DNA of 64,000 bases, taken from positions 310,001 through 374,000 of the forward strand of contig PERI01000001.1 in assembly GCA_002928515.1 (NCBI GenBank), written 5' to 3'. Under the pieces are notes generated by a model. That model was not told where the DNA came from. It ran no database searches and saw only the letters and a list, made by a program, of their open reading frames with translations. Source of the stretch: Hyphomicrobium sp. GTDB taxonomy: Bacteria; Pseudomonadota; Alphaproteobacteria; Rhizobiales; Hyphomicrobiaceae. The first letter of the stretch is position 1, and each line of letters begins with the position of its first letter. The position numbers and the translations under genes are program-made. Positions 1 to 9,724 of the stretch are shown here, piece after piece.

Positions 1-1
1 T

Positions 2-1243
2 TACATTCGCAAAAACGGACGTTTGGAACCAGCGACGTGGGATGCGGCCTTGGCGAAGGTTGCGGAGAAATTGAAGTCGGCGAAACCTGAGGGCATCGGC
101 GCGATTGCGGGTGATCTTGCAGGTGCGGAAGAGATGTTCGCGCTGAAAGATTTGCTGGCGCGGTTTGGCGCGTCGTCGTTTGACTGTCGGCAAGCAGGCG
201 ACAAGCTCGATCCGAAGCTCGGGCGCGGGAGCTATCTTTTTAATGCGTCGATTGAAGGTATCGAGCAGGCCGATGCGATTTTGATTATCGGTTCCAATCC
301 GCGCATCGAAGCACCAATTTTGAATGCGCGAATTCGCAAACGCTGGCGCGCGGGCGGATTGAAAGTTGCAACGATCGGCGTGAAGTCTGATTTGACGTAT
401 CCGGCAGACTATTTAGGCGCGGGGCCTGAGACGCTTTTACAAGTCGTCAATGGTCAGCATCCGTTTGCGCAGGTTTTGAAGGCTGCGCAGCATCCTATGG
501 TAATTATCGGGCAGGGCGCGTTTGCGCGTGCCGATGGGTTGTCTGTTTTGTCGGCGGCCGCCAAGATTGCATTGGATGTGAGCGTTGGAAAAGACCCGGC
601 ATGGAATGGGTTCAACGTTCTACACACGGCGGCGGCGCGCGTGGCAGGGCTTGATCTTGGTTTCGTTCCCGGCAAGGGCGGCAAGGATGTGTCGGCGATG
701 CTCGGCGGAGATATGGAGTTTGTGTATTTGCTCGGTGCGGATGAGTGCGATCTGGCAAAGCTCGGCTCGGCGTTCGTTGTCTATCAGGGCAGCCACGGGG
801 ATGTTGGCGCGCAGCGGGCGGATGTGATTTTTCCAGGTGCGGCTTATACCGAGAAATCTGCGACCTACGTGAACACGGAAGGACGTGCACAGCAGTCCTT
901 GAAAGCCGCGTTTGCGCCGGGAGAAGCAAAGGAAGATTGGACGATTTTGCGGGCTCTGTCGCAGCGGGCGGGTGCGACGCTGCCTTACGACACGCTGCAA
1001 GAATTGCGCGCTGCGATGTATCGGGCCGCCCCGCAGTTGGCGATGCTCGATCATGTCGAAACGCGTGCGGTTTCGGGATTGGAAACGTTGGCGAAGCTGT
1101 CTGGCATCATGTCGTCGGAGCCATTTACCCCAGCGATCAAGGATTTTTATCTGACGAACGCAATTGCGCGTGCCTCCGCTGTGATGGCGGGAATGAGTGC
1201 GTTGCGGTCATCGCACGATCAGAAACTGAGCGCGGCGGAGTGA
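2..1243 (+). CDS. nuoG: NADH-quinone oxidoreductase subunit G, C-terminal part (cut by window start)
   Basis: This is the 3' portion of nuoG. The frame is open from base 2, so the true start lies upstream, and about 413 residues are visible. They correspond to the molybdopterin-oxidoreductase-like domain of NuoG, for example the stretch [19 protein letters not shown] and the later [18 protein letters not shown]. NuoG is the large peripheral-arm subunit of complex I that carries Fe-S clusters passing electrons from NADH towards quinone. The N-terminal cluster-binding part is not in the window. The stop lies 7 nt before nuoH, and the downstream order H-I-J-K-L-M-N confirms the identity. High confidence. 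Confidence 0.95.
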   Translation, partial: YIRKNGRLEPATWDAALAKVAEKLKSAKPEGIGAIAGDLAGAEEMFALKDLLARFGASSFDCRQAGDKLDPKLGRGSYLFNASIEGIEQADAILIIGSNPRIEAPILNARIRKRWRAGGLKVATIGVKSDLTYPADYLGAGPETLLQVVNGQHPFAQVLKAAQHPMVIIGQGAFARADGLSVLSAAAKIALDVSVGKDPAWNGFNVLHTAAARVAGLDLGFVPGKGGKDVSAMLGGDMEFVYLLGADECDLAKLGSAFVVYQGSHGDVGAQRADVIFPGAAYTEKSATYVNTEGRAQQSLKAAFAPGEAKEDWTILRALSQRAGATLPYDTLQELRAAMYRAAPQLAMLDHVETRAVSGLETLAKLSGIMSSEPFTPAIKDFYLTNAIARASAVMAGMSALRSSHDQKLSAAE

Positions 1244-1250
1244 GACACAG

Positions 1251-2321
1251 ATGATCGACGCGCTCGCAACTTTCATGACCGACTATGGATGGACCCTGCT
1301 GACGCTCGTCGGCTTTTCGCTGCTGATGCTGCTCGGGCTGTTGTTCATCATCGCTTATCTGCTGTTGATGGATCGCAAGGTGTGGGCGGCGGTGCAGATG
1401 CGTCGTGGGCCCAACGTCGTCGGGCCGTTCGGATTGTTGCAGTCGTTCGCCGATCTCTTGAAGTTCGCGTTCAAAGAGCCGTTGATTCCAGCGGGTGCCG
1501 ACAAAGCTGTATTTCTGCTGGCACCGTTGGCGACGGCGACGTGTGCGCTGGCCGCGTGGGCTGTTATTCCTGTCAACGAGAACGGCCTCGGCAAGTGGGT
1601 AATCTCGGATTTGAACGTCGGGATTTTGTATATTCTCGCGATCTCGTCGCTGGGTGTTTATGGCGTGATCATGGGCGGGTGGGCTTCGAACTCGAAGTAC
1701 CCGTTCATGGGTTCGCTGCGCTCGGCGGCGCAGATGGTGTCGTATGAAGTGTCGATCGGACTTGTGATCATCTGCGTGCTGCTGTGTGTCGGGTCGCTCA
1801 ACATGACGGCGATTGTGAATTCACAGAAGGATGGGATCGGGACGGGCTTGGGTTTAGCGCCGTCTTTGATCGACTGGCACTGGCTGGCGTTATTTCCGAT
1901 GTTCGTCGTGTTCTTTATCTCGGCGCTGGCCGAAACCAACCGACCGCCGTTCGATTTGCCGGAGGCTGAATCGGAACTCGTGGCAGGCTTCATGGTGGAA
2001 TATGCCTCCACGCCGTACTTGCTGTTCATGCTCGGCGAGTATGTGGCCATCACGACGATGTGCGCGCTGACGACTATTTTATTTTTGGGCGGTTGGCTGC
2101 CGCCGGTCGATATATGGCCGTTGAACGAAGTGCCGGGGATCTTGTGGTTTTTGCTCAAGGTCGTCGCGGTGTTCTTCATGTTCGCGATGGTGAAAGCGTT
2201 CGTGCCGCGTTACCGGTATGACCAACTCATGCGACTCGGCTGGAAGGTGTTCTTGCCATTGTCGCTCGTTATGGTGGTGCTGACGGCTGGCGTGCTGCAT
2301 TTTGGAGGGCTTGCGCCATGA
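1251..2321 (+). CDS. nuoH: NADH-quinone oxidoreductase subunit H (NuoH/ND1)
   Basis: A 356-residue, highly hydrophobic membrane subunit of complex I that forms much of the quinone-binding pocket where the peripheral and membrane arms join. Seen: many transmembrane segments, the conserved loop [19 protein letters not shown] near residues 40-58, and the acidic ND1 loop [18 protein letters not shown] near residues 225-243. Length is normal for the family. The stop overlaps the nuoI start (ATGA), indicating translational coupling. Inner-membrane protein. Confidence 0.97.
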   Translation: MIDALATFMTDYGWTLLTLVGFSLLMLLGLLFIIAYLLLMDRKVWAAVQMRRGPNVVGPFGLLQSFADLLKFAFKEPLIPAGADKAVFLLAPLATATCALAAWAVIPVNENGLGKWVISDLNVGILYILAISSLGVYGVIMGGWASNSKYPFMGSLRSAAQMVSYEVSIGLVIICVLLCVGSLNMTAIVNSQKDGIGTGLGLAPSLIDWHWLALFPMFVVFFISALAETNRPPFDLPEAESELVAGFMVEYASTPYLLFMLGEYVAITTMCALTTILFLGGWLPPVDIWPLNEVPGILWFLLKVVAVFFMFAMVKAFVPRYRYDQLMRLGWKVFLPLSLVMVVLTAGVLHFGGLAP

Positions 2322-2806
2322 ACATCGCGCGCGGCGTGAAATCGCTGTTTTTGCTGGAGTTCGTGTCGGCGTTCTTTTTGACGATGCGCTACTTCTTTGC
2401 GCCCAAAAAGACGCTGAACTATCCGTATGAAAAAGGGCCGTTGTCGCCACGGTTTCGCGGCGAGCATGCGTTGCGGCGTTATCCGAACGGCGAGGAGCGG
2501 TGCATCGCGTGCAAGCTGTGTGAAGCGATCTGCCCGGCGCAGGCGATAACGATTGAAGCTGGGCCGCGCCGCAACGACGGCACGCGGCGCACGACACGTT
2601 ACGATATCGACATGACCAAATGCATCTATTGCGGGTTATGTCAGGAGGCGTGTCCGGTGGATGCCATCGTCGAGGGGCCGAACTTCGAGTTTGCCACCGA
2701 GACGCGGGAAGAGTTGTTCTACGACAAGGATCGGTTGCTGGCGAACGGCGATCGGTGGGAACGTGAGATTGCGAAGAATATCGCGCTCGATGCGAAATAT
2801 CGATGA
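2318..2806 (+). CDS. nuoI: NADH-quinone oxidoreductase subunit I (two 4Fe-4S)
   Basis: A 162-residue ferredoxin-like subunit carrying clusters N6a and N6b, which relay electrons to the terminal cluster near quinone. Two complete CxxCxxCxxxCP motifs are visible: [12 protein letters not shown] from about residue 62 and [12 protein letters not shown] from about residue 102. The start codon overlaps the nuoH stop. Length fits the alphaproteobacterial and mitochondrial TYKY type. It is followed by a 130-nt gap holding a palindromic element, one of the few breaks in an otherwise tightly packed operon. Confidence 0.97.
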   Translation: MNIARGVKSLFLLEFVSAFFLTMRYFFAPKKTLNYPYEKGPLSPRFRGEHALRRYPNGEERCIACKLCEAICPAQAITIEAGPRRNDGTRRTTRYDIDMTKCIYCGLCQEACPVDAIVEGPNFEFATETREELFYDKDRLLANGDRWEREIAKNIALDAKYR

Positions 2807-2873
2807 TGGGCGAGGCTTTGATGACCACCGATTGTCATATTTCTGCGAGCGTTGATGCACTCGGCCATACTTA

Positions 2874-2916
2874 TGGGTCCCGGATCGCGACGCACGGCGC
2901 CGCGTCCGGGATGAGA
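2874..2916. repeat. Palindromic intergenic element between nuoI and nuoJ
   Basis: The 130-nt gap between nuoI and nuoJ contains GGGTCCCGGATC, a GC-rich spacer CGACGCACGGCGCCGCG, then TCCGGGATGA. The flanks TCCCGGA and TCCGGGA can pair. The same signature (TGGGTCCCGGC ... CCGGGATGA) recurs at 48027-48052, so this looks like a dispersed extragenic palindrome of the REP/RPE kind. It could fold in the nuo mRNA between the two cistrons. Seen directly; the family assignment is inference. Confidence 0.55.
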
Positions 2917-2936
2917 ATTATTTATGGGATTGCTGA

Positions 2937-3578
2937 ATGACGGCGGGATTTTTTTATCTGTTCAGCGTGCTGGCGGTTGGTTCGGCGGCGATGGTGATCC
3001 TTGCCAAAAATCCCGTGCATGCCGTGCTGTTTTTGATCCTGACGTTCTTCAACGCTGCGGGTCTGTTCGTTTTGTTGGGCGCTGAGTTTCTCGCGATGCT
3101 GCTGATCGTCGTTTATGTCGGCGCGGTGGCGGTGTTGTTCTTGTTCGTCGTCATGATGTTGGATGTCGATTTCGCAGAGCTGAAGGCTGGCTTTATCAAG
3201 AACGCGAAGGTTGGCGCGCTGGTCGGCGGCGTTGTGCTGGCGGAACTTGTGGCGCTGTTTGCATTCCAGGGATTGACGCTCGCGCCTGCACGCACGGCGG
3301 CAGCGGCGATCCCTTCAGATTTGTCGAACACGGAAGCGCTCGGGCGGTTAATTTACACGAAGTACGTTTATTTCTTCCAGGGTGCCGGCATGATTTTGCT
3401 GGTGGCCATGATCGGTGCGATTGTACTGACGTTGCGGCATCGCGAGGGTGTGAAGCGGCAGTCGATTTCAGAGCAAGTGGCGCGCGGACCGGCTACGGCG
3501 CTTGAGGTCATCAAGGTGCCGAGCGGAGGCAGCGTCATTCCGGCGGCGGCGAAAGTCTCTGTGAGGGCGGCAGAATGA
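2937..3578 (+). CDS. nuoJ: NADH-quinone oxidoreductase subunit J
   Basis: A 213-residue membrane subunit (ND6-like) of complex I with five predicted membrane segments. The N-terminal half is typical: [20 protein letters not shown] followed by [20 protein letters not shown], which contains the conserved glycine-rich helix with a pi-bulge in this family. A C-terminal cytoplasmic or periplasmic tail of about 45 residues follows the last helix, as in other alphaproteobacterial NuoJ. The stop overlaps the nuoK start (ATGA). Confidence 0.96.
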   Translation: MTAGFFYLFSVLAVGSAAMVILAKNPVHAVLFLILTFFNAAGLFVLLGAEFLAMLLIVVYVGAVAVLFLFVVMMLDVDFAELKAGFIKNAKVGALVGGVVLAELVALFAFQGLTLAPARTAAAAIPSDLSNTEALGRLIYTKYVYFFQGAGMILLVAMIGAIVLTLRHREGVKRQSISEQVARGPATALEVIKVPSGGSVIPAAAKVSVRAAE

Positions 3579-3883
3579 CCATTGGACTTGGACATTATCT
3601 GACGGTTGCGGCGTGTTTATTTACGCTTGGAATTTTCGGTATCTTTTTGAACCGCAAAAACGTGATCGTGATTTTGATGTCGATCGAGTTGATGCTGCTC
3701 GCGGTCAATATCAACTTGGTGGCGTTTTCGCATTTCAACGGCGATCTCGTCGGCCAGGTGTTTGCGCTGTTCATTCTCACTGTGGCGGCGGCTGAGGCTG
3801 CTATTGGTTTGGCGATCATCGTCGTTTACTTCCGCAATCGCGGTTCCATCGCGGTGGAAGACATCAACATGATGAAGGGTTGA
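3575..3883 (+). CDS. nuoK: NADH-quinone oxidoreductase subunit K
   Basis: A 102-residue subunit (ND4L-like) with three transmembrane helices. The two family-typical membrane glutamates are visible in [11 protein letters not shown] (about residues 35-45) and [13 protein letters not shown] (about residues 69-81); they belong to the proton pathway in this family. Length is exactly in the usual range. It is translationally coupled to nuoJ by a 4-nt overlap and followed, after 4 nt, by a 44-codon micro-ORF instead of directly by nuoL. Confidence 0.97.
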   Translation: MTIGLGHYLTVAACLFTLGIFGIFLNRKNVIVILMSIELMLLAVNINLVAFSHFNGDLVGQVFALFILTVAAAEAAIGLAIIVVYFRNRGSIAVEDINMMKG

Positions 3884-3887
3884 GGCC

Positions 3888-4022
3888 ATGATCGACGTGC
3901 TGCTCAACTCCATCGTTCAGCGCATTGTCAATCCGTTATGGTGGTTGGCCATGATTGGCGGCGCGATTGCGGCGTTTCTCATCGTCGGCTTGCTCATCTA
4001 TGTAGGATCGCTCGCCGCATGA
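3888..4022 (+). CDS. Unannotated 44-residue single-pass membrane micro-ORF between nuoK and nuoL
   Basis: An ATG 4 nt after the nuoK stop opens a 44-codon frame whose TGA overlaps the nuoL ATG as ATGA, the same coupling used by the neighbouring nuo genes. The peptide starts [20 protein letters not shown] and continues with a hydrophobic stretch (residues about 19-42, [20 protein letters not shown]) ending SLAA. This predicts one membrane helix with a short amphipathic N-terminus. No family is recognised. Spacing, coupling and composition make translation plausible; a complex I accessory role is only inference. It could be a lineage-specific leader used for nuoL coupling. Confidence 0.6.
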   Translation: MIDVLLNSIVQRIVNPLWWLAMIGGAIAAFLIVGLLIYVGSLAA

Positions 4023-5977
4023 TTTATGCTTCCATTGTTTTCCTCCCCCTTATCGGCGCACTGATCGCTGGCCTGTTCGGCCGCGTGATTGGCGAGCGGC
4101 CGTCGGAAATCATCACAACCGGCCTGTTGATGGTGGCGGCTGTGCTGTCTTGGGTTGCCTTCGTTCAGACCGGGTTCGAGCATGAGACGCATAAAGTGCA
4201 ACTGATGCGCTGGATTACGTCGGGTGAACTCGACACCTCTTGGTCGCTGCGGATCGATACGCTGACGGGTGTGATGCTGGTTGTCGTGACGACCGTATCG
4301 AGCCTCGTGCATCTTTATTCCATCGGCTACATGCATGAGGATGACTCGCGGCCGCGCTTCTTCGCCTATCTGTCGCTGTTCACGTTTGCGATGTTGATGC
4401 TGGTGACGAGCGACAATCTCTTGCAGATGTTTTTCGGTTGGGAAGGTGTGGGGCTCGCCAGCTATTTGCTGATTGGGTTCTGGTATAAAAAGCCCGAAGC
4501 GAATGCCGCTGCGATCAAAGCATTTGTCGTCAATCGTGTGGGCGATTTTGGATTTGCGCTCGGTATTTTTGCGCTGTTCTTCGTGTTTCGGTCCGTCGAT
4601 CTCGATGTGATTTTTGCCGCCGCGCCTACTGTTGTGAATACCAATTTCCAGTTCGCTGGCTATGAACTCGATATTCTGACGACGATCTCATTGCTGCTGT
4701 TCATGGGCGCGATGGGTAAGTCGGCGCAGTTTCTGCTGCACACTTGGCTGCCGGACGCGATGGAAGGGCCGACACCTGTTTCAGCGCTGATCCATGCGGC
4801 GACGATGGTGACGGCGGGTGTGTTCATGGTTGCGCGCTTATCGCCGATATTTGAGTTTGCCCCGAACGCCTTGATGGTTGTGACGTTCATTGGTGCTGTG
4901 ACGGCATTTTTCGCCGCGACGGTTGGCTTGGTTCAGAACGATATCAAGCGCGTGATTGCGTATTCAACGTGTTCGCAGCTTGGCTACATGTTCGTTGCGT
5001 GTGGAATTGGCGCATATGGCGTAGCGATTTTTCATCTCTTTACGCACGCGTTTTTCAAGGCGCTCTTGTTTCTCGGTGCAGGCTCGGTGATCCACGCGAT
5101 GCATCATGAGCAGGACATGCGCCAGATGGGCGAGTTGCGCAGTAAAATTCCTTGGACGTTTGCGGCGATGGTGATTGGAACGCTGGCTTTGACTGGCGTT
5201 GGAATACCGCATTTCTATGGGTTTGCCGGGTTCCATTCTAAGGATGCGATCATCGAGGCCGCATACGCGGCGCACACGCCGTCGAACTATGCGTTTTGGA
5301 TGCTGGTTATAGCGGCGCTGATGACCTCGTTCTACTCGTGGCGACTGATTTTCATGACGTTCTTTGGCAAGACGCGGGCCGATCATCATACGTTCGATCA
5401 TGCGCACGAGAGCCCGGCGACGATGATGGTGCCGCTGGCGTTGTTGTCGGTCGGTGCGATTTTTGCTGGCGCGGTGTTCAAAGATTATTTTATCGGACAT
5501 GAGGAAGCAGTATTTTGGGGCGCGTCACTGTTTCGTGGCGAGGCCAATCATATTCTTCATGAGATGCACCAAATCCCGACGTGGGTGCTCTTTGCGCCGT
5601 TGATTGCCATGTTGACGGGGTTCGCGATCGCCTGGGTGTATTACATAGGTGCACCCTGGTTGCCCGCAGCAACGGCGAAGACATTTCGGCCGCTGTATTT
5701 GTTCCTTTTAAACAAGTGGTACATTGATGAGTTGTACGATTGGCTGTTCGTGCGGCCTGCGTTTGCACTCGGACGGTTCTTTTGGAAGGGTGGCGATGGA
5801 GCCGTCATCGATGGCGCCATCGATGGGACGGCAGCGGGTGTCGGACGCGTGACAGGTCGCGTTGTGAAAATTCAGACCGGCTATGTGTATCACTATGCCT
5901 TTGCGATGCTGATCGGCGTTGCGGCGATCCTGACGTGGCTGATCTACGGCGGAATGATCGCGGGGGCTGTGCGATGA
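4019..5977 (+). CDS. nuoL: NADH-quinone oxidoreductase subunit L
   Basis: A 652-residue antiporter-like proton-pumping subunit (ND5) at the distal end of the complex I membrane arm. Seen: the oxidoreductase-N motif [19 protein letters not shown], the channel region [20 protein letters not shown] and [11 protein letters not shown], and a long C-terminal lateral-helix region. The start was placed at ATG 4019, giving [13 protein letters not shown], because this overlaps the micro-ORF stop and matches the usual NuoL N-terminus. A longer in-frame start at 3938 would only add a translated antisense-like tail overlapping the micro-ORF. The stop overlaps nuoM. Confidence 0.96.
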   Translation: MIYASIVFLPLIGALIAGLFGRVIGERPSEIITTGLLMVAAVLSWVAFVQTGFEHETHKVQLMRWITSGELDTSWSLRIDTLTGVMLVVVTTVSSLVHLYSIGYMHEDDSRPRFFAYLSLFTFAMLMLVTSDNLLQMFFGWEGVGLASYLLIGFWYKKPEANAAAIKAFVVNRVGDFGFALGIFALFFVFRSVDLDVIFAAAPTVVNTNFQFAGYELDILTTISLLLFMGAMGKSAQFLLHTWLPDAMEGPTPVSALIHAATMVTAGVFMVARLSPIFEFAPNALMVVTFIGAVTAFFAATVGLVQNDIKRVIAYSTCSQLGYMFVACGIGAYGVAIFHLFTHAFFKALLFLGAGSVIHAMHHEQDMRQMGELRSKIPWTFAAMVIGTLALTGVGIPHFYGFAGFHSKDAIIEAAYAAHTPSNYAFWMLVIAALMTSFYSWRLIFMTFFGKTRADHHTFDHAHESPATMMVPLALLSVGAIFAGAVFKDYFIGHEEAVFWGASLFRGEANHILHEMHQIPTWVLFAPLIAMLTGFAIAWVYYIGAPWLPAATAKTFRPLYLFLLNKWYIDELYDWLFVRPAFALGRFFWKGGDGAVIDGAIDGTAAGVGRVTGRVVKIQTGYVYHYAFAMLIGVAAILTWLIYGGMIAGAVR

Positions 5978-7461
5978 GCAATATTCTCTCAGTCGTTACG
6001 TTTCTGCCGCTGGTCGGCGCCGCTCTGATTGCGTTTCTCAATCGCGATGCGGATGGCAATGCGCGGTGGATTGCGCTTTGGACGACGGTCATCACGTTTC
6101 TCATCTCGCTGCTGATCTGGTGGAATTTCGACAAGACGTCGGCTGGATTTCAGTTTGTCGAGGAGTACGCGTGGCTCGGGCCGCTGAAGTACAAGATGGG
6201 TGTCGATGGTATTTCGATGCTGTTTGTTATTCTAACGACGTTCCTGATGCCGTTGTGCATTCTGGCGAGTTGGGAAAGCGTCGAGACGCGCGTCAAAGAA
6301 TACATGATCGCGTTTCTGGTATTGGAAACGCTGATGCTCGGCGTGTTCTGTGCGCTCGATATCGTTTTGTTCTATCTGTTCTTCGAGGGCGGTCTGATCC
6401 CGATGTTCCTGATCATCGGGGTATGGGGCGGCAAGCGACGCGTCTATGCAAGCTTTAAGTTTTTCCTCTACACGCTGCTCGGTTCCGTTTTGATGCTGCT
6501 CGCCATGATGGCGATGTACTGGCATGCGGGCACGACCGATATTCCGACATTGCTCGCGACGACGTTCCCGGCTGACATGCAGTTCTGGCTGTGGCTGGCA
6601 TTCTTTGCCTCGTTCGCAGTCAAGATGCCGATGTGGCCGGTGCATACGTGGCTGCCGGATGCGCACGTTGAAGCGCCGACCGGTGGGTCGGTTATTCTGG
6701 CGGCTATTCTTTTGAAGATGGGCGGCTATGGGTTTTTGCGTTTTTCGCTGCCGATGTTTCCGTTAGCGTCTGAGCAGTTGGCGCCGCTGGTGTTCACGCT
6801 GTCGATAGTCGCGATCATATACACCTCGCTCGTTGCGCTGGTGCAGGAAGATATCAAGAAGCTGATTGCGTACTCTTCTGTTGCGCATATGGGCTTTGTG
6901 ACGATGGGGATTTTTACCGCGTCTCAGCAGGGTATCGATGGTGCAATCTTTCAGATGCTGTCGCACGGGATCGTATCGGCTGCGTTGTTCCTGTGCGTTG
7001 GGGTGGTTTACGATCGGATGCATACACGCGAGATCGCGGCGTACGGTGGGCTTGTGGAACGAATGCCGAAATATGCGTTCGCGTTCATGGTGTTCACGAT
7101 GGCCAATGTCGGATTGCCAGGGACGAGCGGGTTCGTCGGCGAATTTCTGACTTTGATGGCGGCGTTCAAGGCGAATACGTGGGTCGCGCTGCTGGCGACA
7201 ACGGGCGTGGTGTTATCGGCTGCCTACGCGCTGTGGCTCTATCGGCGCGTCATTTTTGGGCCGTTGACGAAGGCGAGTTTAAAGGGGCTGCTCGACTTGT
7301 CGCCGCGAGAGATTGCCGTGCTGGCACCGCTGGTGATTTTGACGATCTTCTATGGGGTCTATCCAGCGCCGGTGCTCGATGTCACGGCGGCTTCGGTGAA
7401 GAACCTCGTGCAGAATTATGAAACGGCGATCAAGCCTGCTGCTGCGATGCTGGCACCATAA
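5974..7461 (+). CDS. nuoM: NADH-quinone oxidoreductase subunit M
   Basis: A 495-residue antiporter-like proton channel subunit (ND4). Seen: [19 protein letters not shown] with the conserved glutamate, [17 protein letters not shown], and the lysine-bearing helix [20 protein letters not shown]. The start ATG at 5974 overlaps the nuoL stop (ATGA) and gives the expected N-terminus [17 protein letters not shown] longer open frame back to 5740 is a shadow inside nuoL. It is followed by nuoN after 12 nt. Confidence 0.96.
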   Translation: MSNILSVVTFLPLVGAALIAFLNRDADGNARWIALWTTVITFLISLLIWWNFDKTSAGFQFVEEYAWLGPLKYKMGVDGISMLFVILTTFLMPLCILASWESVETRVKEYMIAFLVLETLMLGVFCALDIVLFYLFFEGGLIPMFLIIGVWGGKRRVYASFKFFLYTLLGSVLMLLAMMAMYWHAGTTDIPTLLATTFPADMQFWLWLAFFASFAVKMPMWPVHTWLPDAHVEAPTGGSVILAAILLKMGGYGFLRFSLPMFPLASEQLAPLVFTLSIVAIIYTSLVALVQEDIKKLIAYSSVAHMGFVTMGIFTASQQGIDGAIFQMLSHGIVSAALFLCVGVVYDRMHTREIAAYGGLVERMPKYAFAFMVFTMANVGLPGTSGFVGEFLTLMAAFKANTWVALLATTGVVLSAAYALWLYRRVIFGPLTKASLKGLLDLSPREIAVLAPLVILTIFYGVYPAPVLDVTAASVKNLVQNYETAIKPAAAMLAP

Positions 7462-7473
7462 GGAACGGACGCA

Positions 7474-8943
7474 ATGGACGCCGCATTTTATTTGCCCGTA
7501 TTACCTGAGCTGATCCTCGCGGTTGGTGCCATGGCGCTTTTGATGCTGGGGGCATTTACGAAGGATGGTGTGGCCGCCGGGCGGACCGGTGCGTGGCTGG
7601 CGATTGCGTTGCTGGTGATTGCAGCGGGTGCGATTGCCTATCCGCCGTTGCAGCCTGCGACTGCGTTGGCTTTTGATGGTAGTTTTGTCACCGATGGCCT
7701 GACGCGGTTTTTGAAAGTGCTCATTCTTATCGCCGCGGCCTTGACGCTGTTGATGACGATCGATGACTTCGCGCGCGCGAAGATCATGCTGTTTGAATAT
7801 CCGGTGCTGGTGCTGCTGGCGACGCTCGGCATGCTGATGATGGTGTCGGCGAACGATTTGATCGCGCTCTATCTTGGTCTCGAATTGCAGTCTTTGGCGC
7901 TGTATGTGATCGCCGCGTTTAAGCGCGACGATGTTCGCTCAAGCGAGGCGGGGCTGAAATATTTTGTTCTCGGCGCGTTGTCGTCGGGGATGCTGCTGTA
8001 TGGCGCATCGATGCTGTACGGCGTGACAGGATCGGTCGGCTACGAGGCGATTGCGGCGGCGGTGCAGACCGATGGCATGGCGACCAACGTGGGGCTGACG
8101 GTTGGCCTGGTGTTCGTTTTGGTGGGGCTTGCGTTCAAAATTTCTGCCGTGCCGTTTCACATGTGGACGCCGGATGTTTACGAAGGCGCGCCAACGCCTG
8201 TGACGGCGTTCTTTGCCGGTGCGCCGAAAGTGGCAGCGGTGGCGCTGCTCTTGCGATTTACCCAATCGGCGTTGCCAGCGGTCGCCAGCCAATGGCAACA
8301 GATCGTGATTTTTCTCGCGATTGCGTCGATGGTGCTTGGCGCATTTGCTGCTATTGGGCAGACGAACATCAAACGCCTGATGGCGTATTCGTCGATCGGA
8401 CATGTTGGGTTTGCACTTGTCGGCCTTGCATCAAATAATGCGGAAGGCACGAGCGGGGTTCTGATTTATCTTGCGATCTATGTGGCGATGACGCTCGGCA
8501 CGTTTGCGTGTGTGCTGTCGATGCGCCGCATATCCGGCAATGTGGAAGACATCAGCCAGCTTGCGGGTCTTGCTAAGACTGATTTGCGATTGGCCACTAT
8601 CCTGGCACTCCTGATGTTTTCACTGGCTGGAATTCCGCCGCTCGCTGGATTTTGGGCGAAGTGGTACGCGTTCTTGCCAGCCATCAAAGCCGGGCTGTAT
8701 CCGCTCGCGGTGATTGGTGTGATCGCCAGTGTGATCGGCGCATTCTATTATCTGCGGATCATTAAGATCATGTTCTTCGATGAAGCGGCAGAGCCGTTCG
8801 AACCAGTTGAGCGCAATGCGTTGGCGGTGATGGCGCTTTCGGCCCTGTTCGTCGTGGCCTTTGTCGTGCCGTTTGTCGGCGGCAATGTGGTGGATGCAGC
8901 GACGGCCGCTGCTACCTCGCTGATGCCCGGTGGGGTTCGTTAG
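7474..8943 (+). CDS. nuoN: NADH-quinone oxidoreductase subunit N
   Basis: A 489-residue antiporter-like subunit (ND2), the last nuo gene in the window. Seen: ALYLGLELQSLALYVIAAF with the conserved glutamate, SAVPFHMWTPDVYEGAPTPV, and QTNIKRLMAYSSIGHVGFAL with the pumping-helix lysine. Length and about fourteen membrane segments fit the family. The complete membrane arm H-J-K-L-M-N plus I is therefore present. birA begins 7 nt after its stop, so transcription likely continues. Confidence 0.96.
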   Translation: MDAAFYLPVLPELILAVGAMALLMLGAFTKDGVAAGRTGAWLAIALLVIAAGAIAYPPLQPATALAFDGSFVTDGLTRFLKVLILIAAALTLLMTIDDFARAKIMLFEYPVLVLLATLGMLMMVSANDLIALYLGLELQSLALYVIAAFKRDDVRSSEAGLKYFVLGALSSGMLLYGASMLYGVTGSVGYEAIAAAVQTDGMATNVGLTVGLVFVLVGLAFKISAVPFHMWTPDVYEGAPTPVTAFFAGAPKVAAVALLLRFTQSALPAVASQWQQIVIFLAIASMVLGAFAAIGQTNIKRLMAYSSIGHVGFALVGLASNNAEGTSGVLIYLAIYVAMTLGTFACVLSMRRISGNVEDISQLAGLAKTDLRLATILALLMFSLAGIPPLAGFWAKWYAFLPAIKAGLYPLAVIGVIASVIGAFYYLRIIKIMFFDEAAEPFEPVERNALAVMALSALFVVAFVVPFVGGNVVDAATAAATSLMPGGVR

Positions 8944-8950
8944 GCAACGG

Positions 8951-9724
8951 ATGAGTACCCCGCGCCACCGCATCGTTTCTCTGAAAAGCACAGGTTCGAC
9001 GAATAAGGACGCGTTGCGGCTTGCTTTGGCTGGTGAAGCGTTGCCGCTTTGGGTGTCAGCCGAGCAGCAGACGGACGGGCGTGGGCGGTCTGGGCGCACT
9101 TGGGCGTCAGAGCCTGGAAATCTTCAGGCCAGTCTCGCGGTCGTGTGCCACGCTCCGCAATCTCAAGCCGGAGAATTGGCGCTGATTGCCGGAATTGCGC
9201 TTTTTGATGCCGTGCGATCCATTTCACCCCTTGCGGGCCACCTTCCACTTCGGCTCAAATGGCCTAATGATTTATTGTTCGGGACTGCCAAGACAGGCGG
9301 GATATTAGTCGAGAGCACAACGGCACGCGGCGAGCCGGGTTTTCTTGCCGTTATCGGATTTGGTTTGAACGTCGCATCACACCCAGAGATTGATGGGCGC
9401 TCTGTGACGTCACTGGCATACCAAGGCGTCGAAAGCTCTGCCGAGCACGTTTTGTCGTACTTGAGCGAAGCCATGGAGACTTGGCTCGACGTTTGGGACC
9501 ATGGACTGAGATTTGCGAGCGACATCGTTCCGGCATGGCGGGAGCGATCTGGCGCTGAAGGTGAGAGAATTGCGGTGACGACCAGCGATGGTCGCGTCGA
9601 CGGGATTTATCGCGGCATCGATGCGCGCGGATATTTATTGGTTGAGACATCGGATGGTGTCGTTGCGACGATTACACATGGAGACGTGGCGCTTGTCAGC
9701 GCTGCGGAGGGAAGTAGGGGATAA
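8951..9724 (+). CDS. birA: Biotin--[acetyl-CoA-carboxylase] ligase, monofunctional
   Basis: A 257-residue protein that activates biotin to biotinyl-AMP and transfers it to the carboxylase carrier lysine. Seen: STGSTNKDALRLA, the adenylate-binding loop GRGRSGRTWASEPGN (about residues 43-57), LRLKWPNDLLFG and KTGGILVES. There is no N-terminal helix-turn-helix, so it should not act as the Escherichia-type biotin repressor. The start at 8951 gives MSTPRHR and avoids overlapping nuoN; a start at 8930 is possible. Its stop overlaps the next start as TAATG. Confidence 0.93.
   Translation: MSTPRHRIVSLKSTGSTNKDALRLALAGEALPLWVSAEQQTDGRGRSGRTWASEPGNLQASLAVVCHAPQSQAGELALIAGIALFDAVRSISPLAGHLPLRLKWPNDLLFGTAKTGGILVESTTARGEPGFLAVIGFGLNVASHPEIDGRSVTSLAYQGVESSAEHVLSYLSEAMETWLDVWDHGLRFASDIVPAWRERSGAEGERIAVTTSDGRVDGIYRGIDARGYLLVETSDGVVATITHGDVALVSAAEGSRG

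Noticed and set aside
2806-2940. 44-codon frame between nuoI and nuoJ that overlaps the nuoJ start as ATGA
   Set aside because: Although coupled in the same way as the nuoK-nuoL micro-ORF, half of it is the palindromic repeat and it has no membrane helix or domain, so coding is unlikely.
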